Part shown: positions 62,611-64,000 of the stretch, in pieces
Layout of the letters: every line of letters starts with the position of its first letter
Numbering within the stretch: the first letter of the stretch is position 1
From: Campylobacterales bacterium
GTDB taxonomy: Bacteria; Campylobacterota; Campylobacteria; Campylobacterales; Sulfurimonadaceae
DNA: 64,000 nucleotides
Assembly (NCBI GenBank): GCA_026390165.1
Contig: JAPLGM010000004.1
Location: forward strand, 124,001-188,000
Direction: 5' to 3'
The notes under the pieces: model-generated
Told to the model about the DNA's origin: nothing
The model's input: the letters and a program-made list of their open reading frames with translations, nothing else
Databases searched by the model: none
Translations under genes and position numbers: made by a program

Positions 62611-63981
62611 ATGATAAATATAATTCTATGCGGTGGAAGCGGGACTCGTTTATGGCCTATTAGTCGAACGCTTATGCCAAAACAATTTGTAAAACTTTTT
62701 GATGATAAATCACTTTTTCAATTGACAGTTGAGAGAAATAATTCTATTTGTAATAAACAATTTATTGTTTCCAATACAGAGCAATATTTTTTAGCATTAG
62801 ACCAGCTTGGAGAACTACATAAAACTACAGATAAGTACCTTTTAGAGCCTATCGGACGCAATACAGCCCCTGCAATTGCGCTAGCTTGTATGGAGCTTGA
62901 CCCGCAAGAAATTGTTCTTATTACCCCCAGCGATCATCTTATCAAAGATCAGGATGCCTATTTACAAGTCGTTACCCGAGCTAAAGAACTTGCTTCTCAA
63001 GATTACTTAGTAACATTTGGAATTACCCCTGCATTTGCTGAAACGGGATTTGGATATATCGAATCAGATGGGGACGAGGTGATATCTTTTAAAGAAAAAC
63101 CTGATGTTATTACAGCTCAAGAGTATGTAAATGCGGGTAATTACTATTGGAACTCAGGAATGTTTTGTTTCAAAGCAGGCGTTTTTTTAGATGAACTCCA
63201 AAAGTATTCTCCGAAAATTTATGATAGTTGTAAAATCGCATTGGCAAAGGCAGATACTAACGGGTTGACGAGAATCAAACACGAAGATATGATTGCTATT
63301 CCAGAAGACAGTATTGATTATGCTGTGATGGAAAAAAGCGATCGTGTCAAAGTAGTTGCAAGCAATATTGGATGGAGTGATGTGGGGAGTTTTGATGCTC
63401 TTTATGAGGAACTACCAAAAGATGCTAACGGCAATACGTCATGTGATAATCATATTAGCATTGATAGTAAAAATAATCTTATTTTGTGTGATGGTCGCAA
63501 GATTGCTACGGTAGATGTCGAAGATCTCATTATTGTTGATACGGGTGATGCTCTGCTTGTGTCTAAAAAAGGGTCATCTCAAAAAGTAAAAAAAGTTGTA
63601 GCAGAACTTAAAAACCGTAAGAGTGAAATGCACAACATTCATCTCACAGCGCATAGACCATGGGGAACCTATACTATTTTAGAAGACACTCCAGGATATA
63701 AAATTAAACGGATTGTTGTTCAACCGGGTCAACGCCTAAGTTTGCAAAAACATTTTCACCGTAGTGAGCACTGGATCGTTGTCAGTGGTACAGCAACAGT
63801 AACAGTAGGAGAACATAGTATGCTCATTCGTCCCAATGAAAGCACCTATATCAAAATGGGAGAGATACATCGCTTAACGAATGAGGGAAAAATACCTGTA
63901 GTACTGATTGAAGCACAAGTGGGTGAGTATACAGGTGAGGACGACATAGTTCGTATTACTGATGATTATAATCGAGGGTAA
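62611..63981 (+). CDS. manC: Mannose-1-phosphate guanylyltransferase / mannose-6-phosphate isomerase
   Basis: This bifunctional enzyme makes GDP-mannose for surface polysaccharides. The 456-residue protein has the nucleotidyl-transferase loop CGGSGTRLWPISR (7-19), FKEKPD, YYWNSGMF and, after residue 330, a cupin domain with the phosphomannose isomerase pattern RPWGTYTILEDTPGYKIKR and LQKHFHRSEHW. Length matches AlgA/ManC/RfbA-type enzymes. It may open a polysaccharide cluster that lies beyond the window; the last 19 bases show no further gene. Confidence 0.94.
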   Translation: MINIILCGGSGTRLWPISRTLMPKQFVKLFDDKSLFQLTVERNNSICNKQFIVSNTEQYFLALDQLGELHKTTDKYLLEPIGRNTAPAIALACMELDPQEIVLITPSDHLIKDQDAYLQVVTRAKELASQDYLVTFGITPAFAETGFGYIESDGDEVISFKEKPDVITAQEYVNAGNYYWNSGMFCFKAGVFLDELQKYSPKIYDSCKIALAKADTNGLTRIKHEDMIAIPEDSIDYAVMEKSDRVKVVASNIGWSDVGSFDALYEELPKDANGNTSCDNHISIDSKNNLILCDGRKIATVDVEDLIIVDTGDALLVSKKGSSQKVKKVVAELKNRKSEMHNIHLTAHRPWGTYTILEDTPGYKIKRIVVQPGQRLSLQKHFHRSEHWIVVSGTATVTVGEHSMLIRPNESTYIKMGEIHRLTNEGKIPVVLIEAQVGEYTGEDDIVRITDDYNRG

Positions 63982-64000
63982 CTTTTGGCATTAACATTAA

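Overview
The window is chromosomal DNA of a free-living member of the Campylobacterota (formerly Epsilonproteobacteria), most like the Sulfuricurvum/Sulfurimonas group. The evidence is the rplA-rplJ-rplL-rpoB-rpoC and rpsL-rpsG-fusA blocks, the flgB-flgC-fliE-ftsI block divergent from ftsW-murG, a FlaC-type short flagellin, a GG-N10-GC sigma-54 promoter, and rpoB and rpoC kept as separate genes with a short overlap rather than fused as in Helicobacter and Wolinella. The genus is an inference; no rRNA or tRNA gene is present to settle it.

Layout. 1-10000: end of rplA, a structured L10-type leader, rplJ, rplL, two strong hairpins, rpoB and rpoC. 10000-13900: a TauE/SafE-type membrane protein divergent from a periplasmic HMA metal-binding protein, with a 37-nt perfect palindrome between them; then bpt-prfB divergent from panC. 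14000-17150: rpsL, rpsG, fusA, with a perfect 51-bp tandem duplication covering the rpsG ribosome-binding site and first codons. 17150-21000: a small accessory stretch with a dead IS30-type transposase end, an SprA-type protease-like gene, ThpR, exonuclease III, an unknown exported protein and a short signal-peptidase-like protein lacking the family's C-terminal part. 21135-26533: division and peptidoglycan genes interleaved with flagellar rod genes. 26640-32270: leuA (GC-rich, flanked by repeats), a candidate small RNA, alaS, a CopD-like membrane protein and maf. 32280-33840: a DinJ-YafQ toxin-antitoxin pair, a REP-associated tyrosine transposase between two perfect inverted 37-nt REP copies, and a broken DUF1016/YhcG nuclease remnant. 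33950-42750: bioF, an ABC ATPase, a class A penicillin-binding protein, dedA-uvrB, a 31-residue basic protein, an AEC permease and a thioredoxin-like pair. 43000-49160: an EAL remnant, small unknown proteins, the FlaC-like flagellin, aguB, a J-domain protein, an aldo/keto reductase and a lipoprotein. 49208-51820: a very AT-rich four-gene membrane operon (DUF2335-like and pentapeptide-like proteins). 51880-62457: nfo, a FadL-type porin, an AAA ATPase, then a tight signalling operon. 62611-63981: manC/algA.

The two most promising less-described systems are (1) the 55737-62457 operon, which places a metallo-beta-lactamase-fold/GAF/HD-GYP fusion protein beside a TPR/outer-membrane-barrel protein, a FecR-domain protein and a CHASE2 class III adenylate cyclase. 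This suggests an envelope-sensing circuit that makes cAMP and may break down cAMP and c-di-GMP. (2) The AT-rich four-gene membrane operon at 49208-51820, which looks horizontally acquired. The rpsG start duplication is the most striking single sequence anomaly.
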